This document shows positions 32,480 through 44,702 of a stretch of DNA of 64,000 nucleotides, in pieces; the first letter of the stretch is position 1; every line of letters starts with the position of its first letter. A program made the translations under genes and the position numbers. The DNA is from Serripes groenlandicus (lineage: Eukaryota > Mollusca > Bivalvia > Cardiida > Cardiidae), in the NCBI GenBank assembly GCA_031761405.1, contig JASEVX010000082.1, forward strand, positions 250,501-314,500, written 5' to 3'. The notes beneath the pieces are model-generated. The model was not told where the DNA came from, did not search any database, and worked only from the letters and a program-made list of their open reading frames with translations.

Positions 32480-33035
32480 TCAATCGATCTTCTCTTTCAC
32501 CCTCGCCCACATGCACAAGATCTGCAGCCGACGATCTTTAAAATAACTAGGCAATAAATAAAAGTATAATTAATGAAATTATTTGAATATATTGCTGCAA
32601 AAGCAGAAATTGCTTATTCATAACTTAACAATATACACATATTGCAGATTGGAGGTTCTATATCTTTGCATAGTTGTGGAAGGGTCAGCTTCCAGGTTGC
32701 AAATAAGTATTATTTTTAACCCACGTGAACCTTATTTTTTTGTAATAACTTTAAAATCCCCTTACCCACAATAATTCTGCAACAGACGACCTTGAAATAT
32801 CTAAGCAATAATATAGAAAATCTCTATGAATATAATTTTTACTGAATTTGTTTCGTTTTGATAAATTTCTTCTTTTGTCACAATGTTTTCAAAAGTAGTC
32901 TGCTACAGAGGCGTTAGAAAACGTCTAATTACTGGAAAAGCTCGTTTTGATCAATTTCTCCTTTTGTCACAATGTTTTAAAAAGTCGTCTGCTGCAGAGG
33001 CGTCAGAAAACGTCTACATGTGGGAAAGACTCATT
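32480..33035. mobile_element. Cluster of decayed MITEs (CCCTTTCCC family)
   Basis: Three to four arms are packed together: CTCGCCCACATGCACAAGAT (about 32505), CCCCTTACCCACAATAATTC (about 32757), TTTTGTCACAATGTTTTCAA (about 32873) and TTTTGTCACAATGTTTTAAA (about 32954). The last runs to GTCTACATGTGGGAAAG. The tandem doubling of the right arm suggests partial duplication. Confidence 0.6.
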
Positions 33036-33454
33036 TTAGAACAGAATGAGAACCTTGCGACTAGAACACATTGTGCTTTGGATTTTCTTTGTTTATTTAC
33101 CTTATCTATATCTTGAATCTATAACGTTTGGGCTTTGGGTGATATTTTCTCCAGTTTCGCAAATATATTTCTAACAGTCTTGTGCTGCAGAGAAGTTAAA
33201 GGTATTCAAGTCCAAAAGAACATATAGCAGCGATTAGATCGAAGTTTGAACAACCATTTATTTCAAAGGTCTGACACCTATCGGCTTCGGCATCATCATC
33301 GATTCGTCATGGACTCTTCTTTCATTGCCTTTTCTATTGTTACCATCATCTGTATCAGATGTGCGTAATTGACGTCTTATCGACTCTCGATGTTGGCCTC
33401 ATTTAAATTTAAATTGACATACAACTAGTCGGGCTAAATGTCTGTGCGTGTGTG

Positions 33455-33482
33455 TATATATAATTATATATATATATATAAT
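33455..33482. repeat. (TA)n microsatellite
   Basis: A short impure TA run following TGTGTG, ending ATATAATGAAGG. Confidence 0.8.
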
Positions 33483-34015
33483 GAAGGGGAATAACTGAAC
33501 ATTTTAATATTCTAGATTATATGTTTTTGTTATCTCCCTTTGATACTCATCTTCGCTACACAAATCTGGTCACTAGCTTGGTTTTTACGCACGCGTAAAA
33601 TCTTTGCTGCCGAACCTCGAGTAAACAACCCGAGTAAACTGTCTATAAATGTAGGCCCTTCCTATAATGAAGAATACACGTTGGCAAATAGTAAATCATT
33701 TTTATTTCTTTTAAGTCCAATACATGTATTATCATATATTGCAATGAATGAGTGAATGAATGAAAGTCTTTATTTACAGAGGGTAACCCAATTAGTATAA
33801 ACTAATCTTCCTTGGGGCCCTCTAAAGCAATATTTACATACATACAAATACATAATTATATAGCAATATAACAATCAGCATAACAAATTCAAAGTTAGCA
33901 TTATTCATAAACATGATCAACATGATAACAATGTTACACAACAACATAATACATACATATGGCGGCAGAGGTTTAACTTACAGACTTACATATGGCCATA
34001 TTTACAATTTTAGCT

Positions 34016-35302
34016 TTATGACTGTTGATTCAAATTTATCCACTTAGTATAATTTACTGTGAAACTTTTAATACTTTCGCTCTGTCTTATTTCATTTGGA
34101 ATGTTATTCCATACTTTTACCCCAGAGTAAGACATACTCCCTTTAAAAAGTTCTATATTTGGTTTGGGTATTAAAAAATCCGATTTATTTGAAGAACGTA
34201 AATGATTTGGACGCCTGACATTGTAATTGAACATATTTTGAATATATGACGGGACTGCATTTTGCGATACCCTGTACATAAATTTGGCTTTATGAAGTGA
34301 AACCCTTTGTTCAATATTAAGAGAATTAATTATATTTAAAGCCTCGCTTAAAGTGGTATATTGTTCACCTAGAATGATACGACATGCTCTTCGTTGTAAT
34401 CGCACTAAAACCTGGATATTTGATTGTTTTGTACTACCCCAAATGATACTACAATAGTCAAGATGTGGTTGGACATAGGCTTTGTAAAACATTATTCTAT
34501 AATTAACAGGAATAAATACTTTAATTCTTGATAATAGCCACAAATTACTAGATATTTTCTTCCTAAGAAATTTGATATGCGTATCCCATTTAAGGTTTTC
34601 ATTTATATATATGCCAAGAATTTTATCACCTGTTGTGATTTCCAGATTTAAGTCTTTATATTTCAAATTTAGAGGTTGATTAACTAATCTTGTCCGTTTC
34701 TGGGGTGTCGTTATCAATATTACTTTTGTTTTTGAAGCATTTAATACCATACCATTGTTTAGACACCATGTACTGACGTTATTCAAAGCAGCTTGTAAAT
34801 TCATTTCAACTTCTAATTTAGATTTATTTATGTCATATATTGTAGTATCATCTGCATACATATCAACGTTTGAAACATTATCCTGTACATACATAGGCAA
34901 GTCATTTATGAATAAAATAAATAAAAGAGGCCGTAGAATAGGCCCTTGCGGGACCCCGCATGTCGTAATTTGCTTATCAGAGAGAACACCGTTTAAGTTC
35001 ACCGCTTGAGTTCTATTTGTAAGATAAGAGTTGAACCATTTAATAGTATTATCTCCACATTTGTAAATTTGTAATTTTTTTAATAGTATTTCGTGGGAAC
35101 ATAAATCGAATGCTTTAGAATAATCTAACATAACAACGCCTACAAATTCTCCATCATTTAAAGCTGTTAACCATTTATCTATCATACATACTAATGCTGT
35201 TTCGCAGCTATGTTTTTTTCTAAACCCACTTTGGGATTTACATAATAATTTATAATGATTAAGGTAATTAACAAATGAATCATGCACATGTTTTTCAATC
35301 AA
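34016..35302 (-). pseudogene. LINE reverse transcriptase portion
   Basis: A 428-codon open stretch. It shows SQSGFRKKHSCETAL, motif A with YSKAFD (about residues 61-66), GVPQG (116-120), catalytic YADDT (149-153), SKTKVILI and LGIYINENLKWD, and later LDYCSIIWG and LQRRACRIIL of the thumb region. It is in the same frame as the upstream piece at 35366-36331 and separated from it by one TAA codon. By itself it lacks the N-terminal part of the palm and the endonuclease. Confidence 0.9.
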
Positions 35303-35365
35303 TTTTGAAAGAGTAGGTAAAATTGATATTGGCCTATAGTTATTTACATCATTTGATGAACCTTT

Positions 35366-36331
35366 TTAAAATAAAGGATTAACTTTTGCGCATTTCCATT
35401 CATCTGGGAAAACACCTTGTTTTATACTACAATTTATAACATACGTAAGACTATTTGATATAACATCGGCTGATAATTTTAAAAGTTTTGGCCCTATTTG
35501 GTCAAGTCCTGTAGCTTTGGATACATCTAAATTATTTAACATTTTACGCGTTTGGGATTCCGTAATCAGAGAAATGTGAAAATACATATGATCAGGAACT
35601 TTTGTTTTTACAAAATCATTTACTTTATCAAAATTTGAAGTTGGAATAGGTTCTTTTAAGTTAGCGGCTACGTTTACAAAAAAGTTATTAAAAGTATTTG
35701 CAATATCTTGGTTATCAGTAATATCTATTCCACCTTTATGAATGCTTTTTATTAAATTACAGTTGTATGTCTTTTTTGTAGACGCACCATGTTCTTTAAA
35801 TATTTTCCAAACTGTTTTAGGGTCTGATTTTCCTTCCTCAATTTTTCTTTCATAAGATTCTTTTTTAGAATTATCTATCAATGTACAAACTTTATTTCTT
35901 GAAACTCTGTAGTTATCCATATCATTTTTAGCCTTAAATTTATCACGTTCTTTAATTTCATCTAAAATATCAGGTGTAAACCAATCTGGTTGTTTTAAGT
36001 GTTTAACTCTGTGAATTCTAATTGGGACGTGATTATCTACAACACTTGAAAAATTAGACACCCAAGTGTGAAGTACTTCATTAGTATCAGTGTTGTTTAG
36101 ATTACCCCAGGGGATGCTGATAAGATCTGATAAAAATGACTCCTCTGAAAATGACCTAAATGATCTGTATTTTATAAAATTATGTGAATTGATTTTTTCT
36201 TTATAATTTAACTTTCTTGTACATAGGATCGGATAATGATCGCTAATTCCTATTTTGGGCACGCTTACATTACATATATTTTGATCACAATTAGTATAAT
36301 GTGGTCTATTAAAGTTTTTGAAGTTGAACAT
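35366..36331 (-). pseudogene. LINE end of endonuclease, linker and start of reverse transcriptase
   Basis: It begins within the endonuclease C-terminus (GISDHYPI, the SDH catalytic motif), passes a Lys-rich linker (PDWFTPDILDEIKERDKF), and ends in the first reverse transcriptase block (WKCAKVNPLF) at an in-frame TAA (35366-35368). It is one frame off the upstream endonuclease piece. Confidence 0.85.
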
Positions 36332-37068
36332 TCACGCGTCGGCTGCTTAATTAACTGTTTTAATCCTAGTGATAAAATATAGCTAGACCATTCATCATTT
36401 TTTTTGGAATTTAATAAATCTCGATTTATATCGCCTAAAATTAATATTTCTTTTTCTTCAAGTTGAACCTTTTCTAAATGAGTGTCAAATATTTCTTTCC
36501 ATGCAACTTTAGATTCTGGATGCCTGTAAAGTGAACCAATTAAAAAAGATTTACATTTAGTTGGCATAATTTCTAACCAAATTATTTCTATATCATCTCC
36601 TTCTAAATCTAATCGTCGTATGCAATTTACGTTTTGTTTTACATATACTGCCAAACCTCCACCGCCATTGAATAAACTGTCGCGACGAAAAGGTACTTGA
36701 TATCCATCTATATGAAATGTTTCAGTTTTATGGTTTTCATTGAATTTCGTTTCACTTATACCCATTATATCTATTTTGTTTTTCTTAGATGTTAGCATTA
36801 ATTGTAATTCATCAAATTTAGAAGACAGTCCAGCTACGTTTAAATGACCGATGGTTAAACCTTTTTTATTATTTAATCCTAAATTAGTTAAATTTATGTG
36901 TTCCGAAATATTTAAGATAGTAGCGTTAGAGTTTTCATAAGCATTTGGAAAATTGTCACAATTACACTCAATTTCTTGGCAAAGTGTGCATATATGATTT
37001 AAAACATCATAACTATTTTCATGAACAAATACATTTGGAATATAATGTTCGGCTTCATTGCCATCATC
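36265..37068 (-). pseudogene. LINE endonuclease portion
   Basis: Open in one frame from the TAG at 37069-37071 down to 36265. Endonuclease motifs are LNVAGLSSKFDEL, GISETKFNEN, GGGGLAVYVK, SLYRHP, ILGDINRDLL and LIDHI. The reading is lost near 36290, where a one-base frameshift moves the continuing similarity into the frame of 35366-36331. An ATG at 36798 is probably internal. Confidence 0.85.
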
Positions 37069-37440
37069 CTAGTTCCAACATCGATCCTGTTTATGTCCCA
37101 CGAGCCCGCACCCCAACACTTGACAGGAGCCCTGTGCCGACAGTCCTCTGTCGCATGGCTAGATTCGTCGCAATTCATGCATCTATTGTGGTGACGCTGT
37201 CCCCTGAATGGGTGTCGTCTATATTGCCGATTAGATTGGTGCCCAAAAAAGTTTTGTTTGTCTGGGAACACACATTTGGTGTAATCTTCAACGATCGGTG
37301 TAGACGTGTGAAAAGTCGAAAGTAAGCGCTTAGTGCCTGGCCGAGATAGGTGAATAGTGTCATGTTCATTTAGATAGCGCATCAACAATTTACCGTTTTG
37401 ATCATGGAATGCTCTGTAACAGTCTACAATAAAAGGTAAT
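36999..37440 (-). pseudogene. LINE upstream ORF with zinc knuckle
   Basis: It encodes a basic region (HQSNRQYRRHPFRGQRHHN) and a CX2CX4HX4C knuckle, CMNCDESSHATEDC (37140-37181), as in ORF1/gag-like proteins of LINEs. A second knuckle seems degraded (KCWGAGSW). The frame opens after TAA near 37446 with no clear ATG, so the 5' end is truncated. Confidence 0.65.
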
Positions 37441-37910
37441 ACAAATTAAATGCACATGGCCTTTCATGATATGAATATTAAAAGACTGCAATACATATAC
37501 ATGTAATATATCTATAGGTGCTACCTATTTACGAAAAAAACGCAAGATAATTATAAACACAAATTAAAAAGCATACTTTGGCCATAAAAAAGGATTTATA
37601 AGTAATTGACTAGACAATAATAATGTTAATGTCATGTTTCTTGCATTATCGAAACATATTTCGAATTCGTAGTGCTGTTGTCTATTATTTGAACAGAAAA
37701 TAATAAAGTAAAGACTTTTAGAAAATCAAGGAATACATTTATAATGAACGAGGTTAAAACATGAGGGCCAAGATGATCCTTAATCGATCACCTGCATTAT
37801 GGTAAAGAAGCAAATAGATCAGCCCTTTTCTGATGCCACCTGGCGACTGCCTTTTTCAACCAGTCAATATGACTGGAACAAATTATGTAAGGGGTCACAT
37901 TTCTGCTAAA

Positions 37911-38030
37911 CCCTTTCCCTATTAGAGACGGTTTCTGAGGCCTATGCAACAGACGATTTAGGAAAAGATTGTCGCCACAAGAACAATTGCTTCTTATGAG
38001 AAAGTTATCCTTTTGCCACAATGTTTGATA
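37911..38030. mobile_element. MITE fragment (CCCTTTCCC family)
   Basis: CTAA then CCCTTTCCCTATTAGAGACG, with GCAACAGACGATT and CCTTTTGCCACAATGTTT. The right end is missing. Confidence 0.65.
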
Positions 38031-38163
38031 AATAATTATACTTTGAATGAGTGAGTCAATAGCTCATGTATAGAAATTTGGGGTCTTTCATGTTGATACC
38101 ACTTTTTTTGCGGGAAACGACGTCGCTCCATTGACGTTACGCCAAGATGAAGTGTAACGGAAA

Positions 38164-38171
38164 TGACGTCA
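38164..38171. promoter_or_regulatory. Perfect CRE palindrome TGACGTCA
   Basis: Lies in AATGACGTCACGTCC, 30 bases after a TGACGTTACG half-type site. Binding is inferred from the motif alone. Confidence 0.4.
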
Positions 38172-38963
38172 CGTCCTTCTTTTGCTACGATACAGTCAAA
38201 ATTTAGTTTCGGGCGTAGAAGGCTAATGCTGGCATTTTTTTGACGAACGGGAAAACATATTTCTTACAGATTTCCATTTATTTTTAACTTTTCGTACAAA
38301 TGTTAATTCCCACATAATACAACACTTTAATGATCTTAAATATCGATTTTAAAAAAATGATTAAAAAGACGACAATAATTTTCAGTCCGTGTTTTTCTGC
38401 TCATTTTATACATACCCAAAATACCGATTTAAAAAAAAAAATCCAGTTTTTCCAGTTTCATTTCAACTATAAGCGAAAAAACCCATTTATGTTTTTTTTT
38501 CGTATTATGTAACTAGCATACGTTAAGTATGTAGATCATAATCATAAACATGTATCTATATAATGTTTGACAAAGATATAACTATGCTTTAACTTACTAG
38601 TTTTATAATATTCGTATGATATTCCCTAATTGTTTTTCTTTATTCATTATTTTTATTTGTTTTTTGCATTTATTCAGATATTCTTATATTTGTGTTATGT
38701 ACCGCAGACATCATGTTTACGGTATTTGTCTCATTGTTTAAGTTTACTTTTCAAAATAATATGTTAATAGGCAAAGCCTAGGTCGTGTGAAAGCAAGAAC
38801 AAATTAATTAAGCACTGTCTGTCCCCCCAACAAGAAACAAATTAATAGGCTAATTGTAGAAAGTTACAAAAACAGAATTTGAAAAACATATTGAAAAAAA
38901 CCCGAAACTTAGCATGCATTTAAGTTTAATTTGTACATATATATCTGTTTTATTTTTTATTAG

Positions 38964-39077
38964 GTCAAGATTGTAACAGACTGTAAGATTTCCAAGGATG
39001 TTGATGGAAAACAACACTGGAAGGCATTGAAGAATGTTCTGATTTATTTTTACAAATGCCAGTTATTTGTAAACTAG
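38964..39077 (+). CDS. Possible terminal exon of an unidentified plus-strand gene
   Basis: A strong acceptor, TTTTATTTTTTATTAG, precedes an open frame of 37 codons ending TAG. It encodes VKIVTDCKISKDVDGKQHWK and then ALKNVLIYFYKCQLFVN. The composition looks protein-like and differs from the AT-rich surroundings. I could not find an upstream exon. I do not recognise the family, and a chance open frame remains possible. Confidence 0.3.
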   Translation, partial: VKIVTDCKISKDVDGKQHWKALKNVLIYFYKCQLFVN

Positions 39078-40865
39078 TAATACATATACTTGGAAACTGA
39101 CTCTTACCATGGTTGATTGAATGACTTGCGTTTAACATTACGTTCAATGGTACTTCAGTTCACCTAACATTTTCCCCTGGCTTTCTAGAATACTAAAATA
39201 CTCCACACAACAATCTTCCAAGGCAGATGGCTAACTTTGCATGATCTGGCTGAATGTATAATCTTGAGACAATTTAAGATGAGAACACTATGCATACAGA
39301 CTGAGAAAACTGTAATTTTTGACAAATATTTTCAAAAGTCCCATTTATAATGATGTATGTTGGAAAGGGTAAAGTTTAGGCCCTTGTCTGATGTAAATTA
39401 CTTGATTTCTGTGACTAATCCGAATACATTGTCGGAATGGTGTAATTTATCCAAATTGAACATATCCAAAATGAACAATATGTTCCTATTCAACAACATT
39501 TTCACTTGGACACCTATCTCCTTTTCTGGTTTTTAATTTGTAAAACATGAAACAGCATAAGATTATTTGTTAATAAGTACCAGACTTAGTGTCAACAACA
39601 GTTACTGATTATATATACATGTATCTGAAATATGTTGTTTGAAAAAAAATGGATAATGAAAGATCTGATCAATATATTCAATATACATTTTATTGCATAA
39701 AACAATAAACAGTATGTTTATAGCAAATAAAGAAATTATAAAAAGTACAAACAGAGAAATGGATTTTCCAGAAGAATTTGCAATAATTTAACATTGTTAG
39801 TGATCATGTTAAAATTGCTCTATTATAAAAATATGATGTATAAATTTCGTTAAAACTTTGATATTAGAACGGTTATCAAAGCTGGATCAAACCTTGAACA
39901 TGTACAGATTCTCAGAGTTATCAATGTTGATAACCATTCCTTTTTTTAATTGTTATTGCTCAATTATAAAAGCTTTTGAAAAGGGTACAGGGAGTAAACT
40001 ATTTTCACTAGAAGCCTGGATAAAAATGTAATAAGTGTTTAAGTAAGACAACTCCCCACAACATAATTGTTTCATGTATACATTGTTAAGTTTATTTGCT
40101 TCTTTCAAAACATGTACCTGCTGAGATTTGATCTTAAAACTCTTGTTAGACCAGGTGTTTTAGCATTAAACTACAGTATAGGTTTTTATTTTGAGCAGCA
40201 GTTCATGAAAATATGTGTTATTTTATTACCAGTAAAGTATAAGATTTTTTTTGTTACAATGAATGTATACCAATTTAAATTTTACCATTTCTATTCTATA
40301 GATTATATAATTTCACACAGAAAAATGGATTTCACAATTAATTACATATAGAAAACAGATACATTTCTGTGGTATTTCAGTTATATCAGAGGACAGTACA
40401 CTTATGTGAGGTCACTGGGTGACTAATATAACTAACATTAATTATGAACTGCCTTATAGCCTTTGTTGAAAAACAGATTAAGTTTTCTTTATTTTTCAAC
40501 CAAAATGTTTATACAAATTTATTTGAATAAAAAGTATTTTGAGTGTTTGTTGAATTTAAAAAGAGATTGATCCTCTTATCTACAGATTTCAATGCTCAGT
40601 TTGTTTTTACCTTATTTGAGTTTGATATAGTTAGTGTACATTGCCCTGTTTCATAGACGGACCTAAATCGGTGACCGTAACAGGCTTTTATTTTGCATTT
40701 GCTCTTCAATTTGAAGAGTTCTATGACATCATTGGTTGTTGTGCTCCCAAGTATGAAAATAGTGCTGTCAATAGATGTTGAATCTTTTTTAAATGTTGTT
40801 TGAATACATACATGCAGAGTATTTAAAATAACCTAGTGAAAATAATGTTTAAATTCTTAGTACCA
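39078..40865. other. AT-rich stretch without supported genes
   Basis: Very AT-rich, with short homopolymers and no repeats shared with the rest of the window. It could be the 3' UTR of the candidate exon at 38964-39077. No poly(A) assignment is possible because AATAAA-like strings are frequent. Confidence 0.4.
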
Positions 40866-40867
40866 AG

Positions 40868-41425
40868 TTTGTCCAATCTGATCAATAAACACATTTTGGA
40901 TAAAACAAAAAAAAATGAAACTACTAGAAATTCAGCCTGTTGAAAGAAAAGTAATGTGTTTTACTGATAGCCCCCATATGACATCATTTTTTTTAAACAA
41001 TCATGACTCATTTGAGTTTGATCAATAAACAAATTTTGGTTAAAAAAAAGATGAATCTACTAGAAATGCAGCCTGTTGAAAGACAAGTAATGTGTTTTAC
41101 TGATAGTCCACATATATATGACATCATTTCTTTAAAACAATGGACTCAATTGAGTTTGATCAATAAACACATTTTGGATAAAAAAAAGAGATAAATCTAC
41201 TAGAAATTCAGCCTGTTGAAAGAAAAGTAATGTGTTTTATTGATAGCCCACATATGACATCATTCCTTTAAAACAATGGACTCATTTGAGTTTGATCAAT
41301 AAACAAATTTTTGATAAAAAAAGGATGAAACTACTAGAAATTCAGCCTATTGAAAGAAAAGTTATGTGTTTTACTGATAGTCTACATATAACATCATTTC
41401 CTTAAAACAATAGACTCATTTGAAG
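40868..41425. repeat. ~138-bp tandem repeat, four copies
   Basis: GATCAATAAACAC, ACTAGAAATTCAGCCTGTTG, AAAGTAATGTGTTTTACTGA and CATATGACATCATT recur in order, with the first block at 40880, 41020, 41158 and 41293 (135-140 bp steps). Short open frames are not shared among copies. Confidence 0.85.
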
Positions 41426-41784
41426 GCATGAAAGTGTTTTCCAGGTTGGAGGATATATGGCTTAAGACATTTACTATGTATACCCCAAAACCAGGGTGAA
41501 CTGATTCTGGTCATACTTTCATGATTTGACAAAGACTAGGTCATAGACATAAACTGTTAAACTGTACAATGTAAAAAAATAATGTAAATTGAAGGCAAAT
41601 AGTTTGAAATTGACTGTAGTTTTGTTTGTTTGCTACATTTACTGCAATGAATAGATAAACGTCTTAAAGTCAATACAACTAGACAGTCGGAAGATATGAT
41701 AGTTTATATATTTTCTTGAGTGGAGTCAACATTTGACAAGACGGCTTCGGCTTCAAATGACAGATACAGACAAAAACGATACAC

Positions 41785-42530
41785 ACCATGTGACGTCACG
41801 CGATGTGACGAAAGCATCGTGGAACGTTCCCTACTAAACAAATAATTTAGAACTGAAGTTATATTTTTAAGCAAATTATTGATATAATAAATAGCTTACC
41901 TTGAAATGAAGCTATGCCGATACAGAAACAGAATTGTTCGTCCTTTTCAGTTAAAATAATATCCGAGGCCAGTTTAACAAACGATAACTTCCGTTGAAAT
42001 ATTTACAATCATTTTCAAGTGTTTATTGCTTCTCTATATTGCAAAGATATAAAATCCATGAAATAATGATACAAAAGAATAGTCGACTTAGCCTTCATAA
42101 AGTCCTTCCAGTGAATGAAATCCATTTGTGACGATCCAACTATCTTTTCCTACCATTCCTGTCGTTTTCCTTTTGTTATTTATTTATTACTTGCCTTACA
42201 ATGACGTTACTTTTCGTTGCAATGACGTCACATTTGGATGTGTTTACTTCCGGTTGAGAAAATATAATTTTAAAAATAGAAAACGAGTGCAATTACACGC
42301 AAATTATCACATATCAGATTCCTTGTTTTCATTCCTTTATCGAGAAGGCATTTAATTGAATTTTTCTCTCTAGTTCTAAGTATTTTTTGATTTGTCAAAA
42401 CATACGAATATCGTGTTTGTGGGTTTTACCGGTTACGAAATGAATAGGTTACGATAATTTGTCCGTCCAGTAAGACCGGAAGCAAAATGGCCGAAAAAAA
42501 GTGCTATGGGGTTGAGATTTGATATGTGAA
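41785..42530. promoter_or_regulatory. Promoter-like stretch with CRE and ETS motifs
   Basis: Contains TGACGTCA at 41791-41798 and 42223-42230, TGACGTTA at 42202, an ETS-type ACTTCCGGTT at 42246 and ACCGGAAG at 42475, the last followed at once by AAAATGGCCG. A minus-strand donor TTTCAAG/GTAAGC at 41899 ends an open frame with TEKDEQFCFCIGIASFQ. The layout could be a bidirectional promoter. No TATA box or complete gene could be joined to it. Confidence 0.3.
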
Positions 42531-42609
42531 AAACAGTAAGATTGTACTGAATTCTCGTTGTTTTGATCTCGTATGATGTGTTCGTACGTGTAACCTATAG
42601 GCGTGCTTC

Positions 42610-42630
42610 GCTCGAGCCTTCGGCTCGAGC
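42610..42630. repeat. Perfect 9-bp hairpin (GCTCGAGCC stem)
   Basis: GCTCGAGCC pairs with GGCTCGAGC across a TTC loop. It is followed immediately by two copies of TTTCACACGTATTAC. It is GC-rich compared with its surroundings. Confidence 0.7.
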
Positions 42631-42763
42631 TTTCACACGTATTACTTTCACACGTATTACTATTTTACATTTATAGATCTAATGTTAATTTTTTGCTTAC
42701 GCGCCCAAAATGACCTTTGATGTGGAAGGGACTTAAAACACCACTCATTCACTATATTGTTAA

Positions 42764-42982
42764 CCCTTTCCCTCGTACAGACGCTTTCTGACGCCTCTGC
42801 AGCAGACGGCTTTTGAAAACATAGTGACAAAAGAAGAAATTGCACAAAACGTGCAATTTCTCCTTTTGCCACAATGTTTTCCACTTTTTGTCATAGGTTA
42901 TCCATTCAATTATGGAGATTTTCTATGTTTTGACAAAAATAACAAAGTCGTCTGCTGCAGAATTGTCGTATGAGGGAAAGGG
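42764..42982. mobile_element. Intact TTAA-flanked MITE
   Basis: TTAA flanks both sides (42760-42763, 42983-42986). Ends are CCCTTTCCCTCGTACAGACG and TCGTATGAGGGAAAGGG. Inner blocks are CTGCAGCAGACGGC, GACAAAAGAAGAAATTGCAC and its inverse GTGCAATTTCTCC, TTTTGCCACAATGTTTTCC and AAAGTCGTCTGCTGCAG. At 219 bp it is the cleanest copy here. No protein is encoded. Confidence 0.9.
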
Positions 42983-44059
42983 TTAAACAAAGATTCAGAT
43001 AATTTTTCGATATAAAATACAAGTAACACGAGCAAAAAGTCGAAAACCCAATGTGAAAATGGGTATTGACGTTCAACTAATAAATAATATAAGGAATGTT
43101 TCGTTTTCGGAACAACATCTCCAAATTTAGGAGTTTCCGTGGTCAAATTTGCTATTGTTCGGTGTTAGCTGTAAAACATGAGATTTGACCTAGTTTTTTA
43201 GCCAATGAAATATTGTAAATAAAGTGCATTGTTTAAATCTATTCAGCGGAGGAATAACGTTAACTATTCCGATTGGTTGGTATGTTAAAGAGAGGAATCC
43301 TGAGTGGCAGAGAAGCACCCACTAGGTGTGGTTTCATTAGATATGTATCATTGTGTATCGTTTTACCTAAGTAATAAAAATTCAGGTAACAAAACGAATT
43401 CTGGTATACATGTTCTGTTATGGTCCTTTATCATTGTTTTATACTGGTGATTATATAAACTGTATCCCGGGTGCTTTGTCAGGTCAAGGATTGCGAAATT
43501 TGATAATCCCATTTCGCTAAATTTGCAATACAAATAGTGAATTTGATTCGAATGCCATGTAGGGCTGTTCAAAGTAGAACACCTTCAAGAGTGAACGCAT
43601 TAATCAATTGCATTTTGTGTTGCAAAAATTAAATTTAATTAGATTTCTGGTACAACATGAGCATATATTAGAAAGTTGCCCTTTCCATTGAAACACATAT
43701 CATGATAATTCATTTTAGGTAGAAACACATGTTATCACTATTTCTAAGATATACTCATTAATGATGAACTCTTTCTTCACTTTCACAGCTCATAAGTTCC
43801 CAGTTTATATACGTAATGCCTATGCAAAACACCTACACCAGCATATAAAGGTGTAACTGTTACACATGTGACCTAATAAACATTACTGAAATTAAAGACC
43901 TGTGTTATAAGTCTGATAATATACGACGAGAATACGAAGTTTAGTGCCCTTAGTAGAGGTTGTTTATTCAACAATGTCATCAATGACAGAGTCACTGAAT
44001 ATGCATGAACTGTTACTGGAAGGTATGACCGACAATATGGACGTAAACGAAATGCACAT

Positions 44060-44190
44060 AACCATTTTTCATATACATACGCTTTTTGACGCCTCTTTTG
44101 CAGGTGACATTCACAAATATTGTGGCAAGAGGAGAGAATGCTTATAAGGAGCAAATTCTCCTTTTGCCACAATACTTCAACTTTATTCAA
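44060..44190. mobile_element. Decayed MITE (CCCTTTCCC family)
   Basis: CATACGCTTTTTGACGCCTC, ATTGTGGCAAGAGGAGAGAA and AAATTCTCCTTTTGCCACAA are family blocks. Neither terminus survives. Confidence 0.6.
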
Positions 44191-44644
44191 TACTCGTTCT
44201 TTCATTTATTTTCTTTATTTTCACTAGACTTGCGATAGCAAGGATACTATGTCTATAGCTACATCTTCAGTCACGTGATGTAAATGACTGAGAACACAAA
44301 AATCAGTTCACCCAAAACATAGTGCAAATTATTCTTGACAAAATTACGATTGCAAACACGAGAAAAAGTAAAATAAGTAAAATTCTAAGTTTCTCTGAAT
44401 GTGTCAATATAAAATGTAAGTGCAATAACGGATAAAGATATCACTACGCTAAATATTCGGGGTTGGGGTCAATTAATGTTCACAAGATCAACAAGATCTA
44501 TAATCTTGAAAATATTTGATTCTGGCCTGATGAATCATTACTTGTCAACCATGACGGTTGGACTCTTTTTTTAGATAAATATTTCTATATGTATACACTT
44601 CAGCATCTCCTCTTAACCTCTACTTTTAGTACTTTCAGTACTCT

Positions 44645-44702
44645 GATTTACTAAACGTTTCCCAAGTCATCTGCTGCGGATCTGTGTGTGGGAAAGGGTT
44701 AA
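44645..44702. mobile_element. MITE right half
   Basis: CAAGTCATCTGCTGCGGAT then TGTGTGGGAAAGGGTTAA. Only one end is present, and it abuts a SINE. Confidence 0.6.

Larger units (their letters stand above)
33755..37445 (-). mobile_element. Decayed LINE (endonuclease-reverse transcriptase type)
   Basis: On the minus strand the order is zinc-knuckle ORF, endonuclease, linker, reverse transcriptase and a 3' UTR. The UTR has AATAAA (33769-33774) and a CATT-rich end near 33745-33762. No RNase H or second cysteine motif is seen after the reverse transcriptase. The layout resembles the Jockey/CR1 group. It is 5' truncated and broken by at least one frameshift and one stop, so it is not autonomous as it stands. 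No target-site duplication was found. Confidence 0.85.

Noticed and set aside
32274..32516. 80-codon minus-strand frame
   Set aside because: It overlaps a SINE-like fragment and a MITE arm and has no splice or start support.
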